The notes under the pieces: model-generated
Told to the model about the DNA's origin: nothing
The model's input: only the letters and a program-made list of their open reading frames with translations
Database searches by the model: none
Part shown: in pieces, positions 61,599 through 64,000 of the stretch
Numbering within the stretch: position 1 is the first letter of the stretch
Layout: the number at the start of each line of letters is the position of its first letter
Program-made: the position numbers and the translations under genes
DNA from: Bacteroides sp. MSB163
GTDB lineage: Bacteria; Bacteroidota; Bacteroidia; Bacteroidales; Bacteroidaceae
DNA: 64,000 nucleotides
Assembly (NCBI RefSeq): GCF_036416795.1
Contig: NZ_CP143867.1
Location: forward strand, 2,720,001-2,784,000
Direction: 5' to 3'

Positions 61599-62297
61599 TT
61601 AGAGCTTCTTTCTTACAAACCAGCACAAAATGATGTACCAGCCAATAACAGCTGCAAGTCCTACGAAGATAAGCAAAGGAATGCTGACTATCAAAAACAA
61701 ATAACGGATTTTATTTTCTTCCCAAGAGAAATTCTTCAGTTTGAAGGCGAACATTGGGAATTCAGATACCAGTAACAGAGAGAATAATACGATACAAATC
61801 AATAAACCATACAAGATTACTCCACCTTGTATCAGCCAATCATGATATTGAGCCGCTGCTGCTGCCCAAAACAAGGTATTGGCAGGAGTATTCAGGCCGA
61901 TGAATGAGCTGGTCTGACGTTCGTCAATGTTAAATTTAGCCAAGCGCAATGCTGAAAAAACAGCAATGAGGAAAGCAAAATAGGGAACATATTCCTGAAA
62001 ACAGCTCATCCAGTCGGGATAAGTAGTTTCGCGTAATAAAGAGAATACAATTACTGAGGGTACTACTCCGAAACTGACGTCATCTGCCAGAGAGTCCAAT
62101 TCTTTTCCGATAGGAGAAGGGGCATTCAACAACCGCGCTGACATTCCGTCAAGGAAATCAAAGACAGCACTGATAATAATGAAAGTGAGAGCCCATTCAT
62201 ACTTGAACTCAAAAGCCATAACACATGCAATACAGCCCGAGAACAGATTCAGGCATGTTAATGTATTGGGGATATGGCGGGTAATACAGTTAGGCAT
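61599..62297 (-). CDS. pssA: CDP-diacylglycerol--serine O-phosphatidyltransferase
   Basis: A 232-residue integral membrane enzyme making phosphatidylserine from CDP-diacylglycerol and serine. The CDP-alcohol phosphotransferase signature is present: D-G-x-x-A-R (FDFLDGMSARLL), then G and the D-x-x-x-D of GKELDSLADDVSFG. Six or so hydrophobic helices follow the start NTLTCLNLFSGCIACVMAF. The gene begins 7 bases after psd; the two successive steps make phosphatidylethanolamine. Confidence 0.96.
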   Translation of the reverse strand: MPNCITRHIPNTLTCLNLFSGCIACVMAFEFKYEWALTFIIISAVFDFLDGMSARLLNAPSPIGKELDSLADDVSFGVVPSVIVFSLLRETTYPDWMSCFQEYVPYFAFLIAVFSALRLAKFNIDERQTSSFIGLNTPANTLFWAAAAAQYHDWLIQGGVILYGLLICIVLFSLLLVSEFPMFAFKLKNFSWEENKIRYLFLIVSIPLLIFVGLAAVIGWYIILCWFVRKKL

Positions 62298-62304
62298 TGT
62301 TTAG

Positions 62305-62994
62305 TTATTTTAGTTTGGCTATCACAGTCTGGTTTCCTGTAGTAGTTTGTCCCATCTTTACGAATACTTCTGTACCCAACGGGAGATATACATCTACACG
62401 GGAGCCGAACTTGATAAAGCCCATGTGTTCATCTATATAACAGTCTTCACCGGGTTCGGCATAGGTGACGATGCGCCGTGCCATCGCTCCGGCAATCTGA
62501 CGTGCCATTACTTCTACACCTTCGGGAGTTTCAATTACCACTGTGGAACGTTCGTTGTCCGTACTGGCTTTCGGTAACCAGGCTTTCATGAACTTTCCGT
62601 TGTGATGGGCTACTTTCTTCACGGTTCCGTCTACCGGATACCAGTTAGCGTGTACATTGATAACACTCATAAAGATGGAAATCATAAGCCGACGATCGTG
62701 GAAGTATTCATTTTCATCCACTTCTTCTATGACTACTATTTTACCATCGGCAGGTGCCACCACAATCTTCTCGGTGTCTTCCTGACCAAACAGGCGGATA
62801 GGGCATCGGAAAAAATTCACCAGCATTCCATACAGGACAATACTTACCACAGCTACGACATAGAATGGCAATTTGCATTCTAATCCAAAGTAGAGAGCGG
62901 AATTAACAACCAGTAGCAACAATAAACTGCCGGCCAGTGTATGTGTCCCCTCACGGTGAATTCGTATCTTTTTTAGTTTTTTTAGTCGACTCAT
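62305..62994 (-). CDS. psd: Phosphatidylserine decarboxylase
   Basis: A 229-residue enzyme converting phosphatidylserine to phosphatidylethanolamine. ATG 62994 (MSRLKKLKKIRIHREGTHT) is chosen; the longer frame to 63060 runs through the -7 element. Short (type A) form: N-terminal hydrophobic pair, APADGKIV, FMSVINVHANWYPVDGTV (with the conserved His115) and the self-cleavage pair Gly197-Ser198 in GFIKFGSRVDVYLP, where Ser becomes the pyruvoyl group. First gene of the psd-pssA-DUF4834 unit. Confidence 0.95.
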   Translation of the reverse strand: MSRLKKLKKIRIHREGTHTLAGSLLLLLVVNSALYFGLECKLPFYVVAVVSIVLYGMLVNFFRCPIRLFGQEDTEKIVVAPADGKIVVIEEVDENEYFHDRRLMISIFMSVINVHANWYPVDGTVKKVAHHNGKFMKAWLPKASTDNERSTVVIETPEGVEVMARQIAGAMARRIVTYAEPGEDCYIDEHMGFIKFGSRVDVYLPLGTEVFVKMGQTTTGNQTVIAKLK

Positions 62995-63029
62995 GTAAGT
63001 TGTTTTATTCTTTGAATAGAAATTATCGG

Positions 63030-63037
63030 CAAAAATA
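63030..63037 (-). promoter_or_regulatory. -7 element of the psd-pssA operon
   Basis: Minus-strand TATTTTTG (TAnnTTTG), 35 bases upstream of the psd ATG 62994. Confidence 0.5.
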
Positions 63038-63104
63038 GGCTTATTTTGAAAATCTAACAAGCATTTGGGGCGAGAAATGCAGATGTTGATAACTTTTAGG
63101 GAAA

Positions 63105-63112
63105 TATTTTTG
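63105..63112 (+). promoter_or_regulatory. -7 element of dnaE
   Basis: TATTTTTG lies 52 bases before ATG 63165; divergent from the psd element. No clear -33 TTTG. Confidence 0.5.
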
Positions 63113-63164
63113 TTAGCTCTTATATACGTTGTACTTTTATGCTCTCAATTGAAAGGAGATATTT

Positions 63165-64000
63165 ATGCAGGATTTTGTTCATTTGCACGTTCATACCCAG
63201 TACTCCCTTCTCGATGGTCAGGCCAGCGTAAGCGCGTTGGTGGACAAGGCTATGAAGGATGGAATGAAAGGGATAGCCGTGACTGACCACGGCAATATGT
63301 TCGGCATTAAGGAGTTCACTAATTACGTTAATAAAAAGAATAGCGGGCCGAAAGGAGAGATTAAGGACCTCAAAAAACGGATAGCCGGTATTGAAAGTGG
63401 TGAGATAGCTTGCGAAGACAAAGACGCGGAACTTGCTGATTGTCGCGCAAAGCTTGCGGAGGCGGAAAATAAATTGTTCAAGCCGATAATCGGTTGTGAG
63501 ATGTATGTGGCGCGCCGCACCATGGATAAGAAAGAAGGTAAACCCGACCAGAGCGGTTGGCACTTGATTGTGTTGGCTAAGAATGAGAAAGGATACCATA
63601 ATCTGATAAAACTGGTATCCAGAGCCTGGACAAATGGATATTATATGCGTCCGCGTACTGACCGTAACGAATTGGAAAAGTATCATGAAGGCTTGATTGT
63701 CTGTTCGGCCTGTATCGGCGGTGAAGTACCTAAAAAGATACTCAACGACCAATTGGAAGATGCGGAAGAAGCTGTGCGTTGGTACAAGAATCTTTTCGGT
63801 GAAGATTATTATCTGGAGTTGCAACGCCACAAGGCAACCGTGCCCCGTGCCAATCACGAAGCTTATCCGCTACAACAGAGGGCGAATGCCAAGCTGATAG
63901 AGTTTGCCCAAAAATACAATATTAAACTTATTTGCTCCAACGACGTTCATTTTGTAAACGAGGAACATGCTGAGGCACACGATCGTTTGATTTGTCTGAG
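63165..64000 (+). CDS. dnaE: DNA polymerase III alpha subunit, N-terminal part (cut by window end)
   Basis: The frame from ATG 63165 stays open to the end of the window (278 codons). AAAGGAG at 63151-63157, an unusually good ribosome-binding site for this group, fixes the start. The PHP domain is clear: MQDFVHLHVHTQYSLLDGQ, then GIAVTDHGNMFG, KPIIGCEMYVARR, WHLIVLAKNEKGYHNLIKLVS, GLIVCSACIGGEVP and LICSNDVHFV. This is the replicative polymerase alpha subunit with the metal-binding His residues of the PHP fold. An extra charged coiled-coil-like insert (about residues 65-105, GEIKDLKKRIAGIESGE onward) separates the second and third PHP motifs. Confidence 0.95.
   Translation, partial: MQDFVHLHVHTQYSLLDGQASVSALVDKAMKDGMKGIAVTDHGNMFGIKEFTNYVNKKNSGPKGEIKDLKKRIAGIESGEIACEDKDAELADCRAKLAEAENKLFKPIIGCEMYVARRTMDKKEGKPDQSGWHLIVLAKNEKGYHNLIKLVSRAWTNGYYMRPRTDRNELEKYHEGLIVCSACIGGEVPKKILNDQLEDAEEAVRWYKNLFGEDYYLELQRHKATVPRANHEAYPLQQRANAKLIEFAQKYNIKLICSNDVHFVNEEHAEAHDRLICL

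Overview
The window comes from a Bacteroides-type genome (order Bacteroidales). The evidence is the repeated SusC/SusD outer-membrane nutrient-uptake modules, lipoproteins with Bacteroidetes-style lipoboxes, promoters with the Bacteroides -33 TTTG / -7 TAnnTTTG signature, C10 proteases with Por-secretion-type tails, BspA-like leucine-rich repeats, and a housekeeping set (rsgA, frr, pyrH, psd, pssA, dnaE) of Bacteroidetes type. I cannot assign the species. No rRNA, tRNA, CRISPR array or insertion sequence was recognised.

Region A (1-23.8 kb) is an array of SusC/SusD cassettes, all on the + strand. It opens with the tail of one cassette (SusD end plus lipoprotein). Three further cassettes follow, and each susC begins abruptly, without promoter, start codon, signal peptide or the start of the carboxypeptidase-D-like domain, at the same core AGTTCTGCGAARAC (2017, 8285, 17159). 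In all three the core encodes the residues S-S-A-K-T, in frame with the SusC body. This is what silent cassettes of a SusC shufflon should look like: site-specific recombination would join one cassette at a time to an expressed 5' end lying outside the window. Cassette 1 (susC with an amber codon, susD) is followed by a decayed susD. Cassette 2 (susC, susD, HExxH metallohydrolase lipoprotein, DUF4302 lipoprotein) is followed by an AAA ATPase gene on the opposite strand behind a 48-bp palindrome. Cassette 3 is susC, susD and a large lipoprotein.

Region B (23.8-32.0 kb) carries three C10 (streptopain-like) cysteine protease genes. Two are a tandem duplication, separated by a 22-bp tandem repeat, and the third overlaps a small lipoprotein gene of unknown role.

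Region C (32.0-50.0 kb) is mostly core genome: hflX, a DUF4954 left-handed beta-helix protein, class I fumarase, an acyltransferase, a PL10 pectate lyase, a three-gene RND efflux operon, rsgA, frr, pyrH, a MATE transporter and a TPR protein. Simple inverted repeats sit in several intergenic gaps.

Region D (50.0-56.7 kb) holds a hairpin-rich intergenic stretch ahead of an outer-membrane barrel gene and a BspA-like leucine-rich repeat protein. Convergent to these is a UDP-galactopyranose mutase / glycosyltransferase pair, then a gene-poor gap containing a trace of a TPR gene.

Region E (56.7-64.0 kb) has birA, a YjbR-family gene, an AAA-ATPase/nuclease-fold gene, yraN, a small regulator-like gene with tadA, a DUF4834 gene, pssA and psd, and the start of dnaE running off the end.
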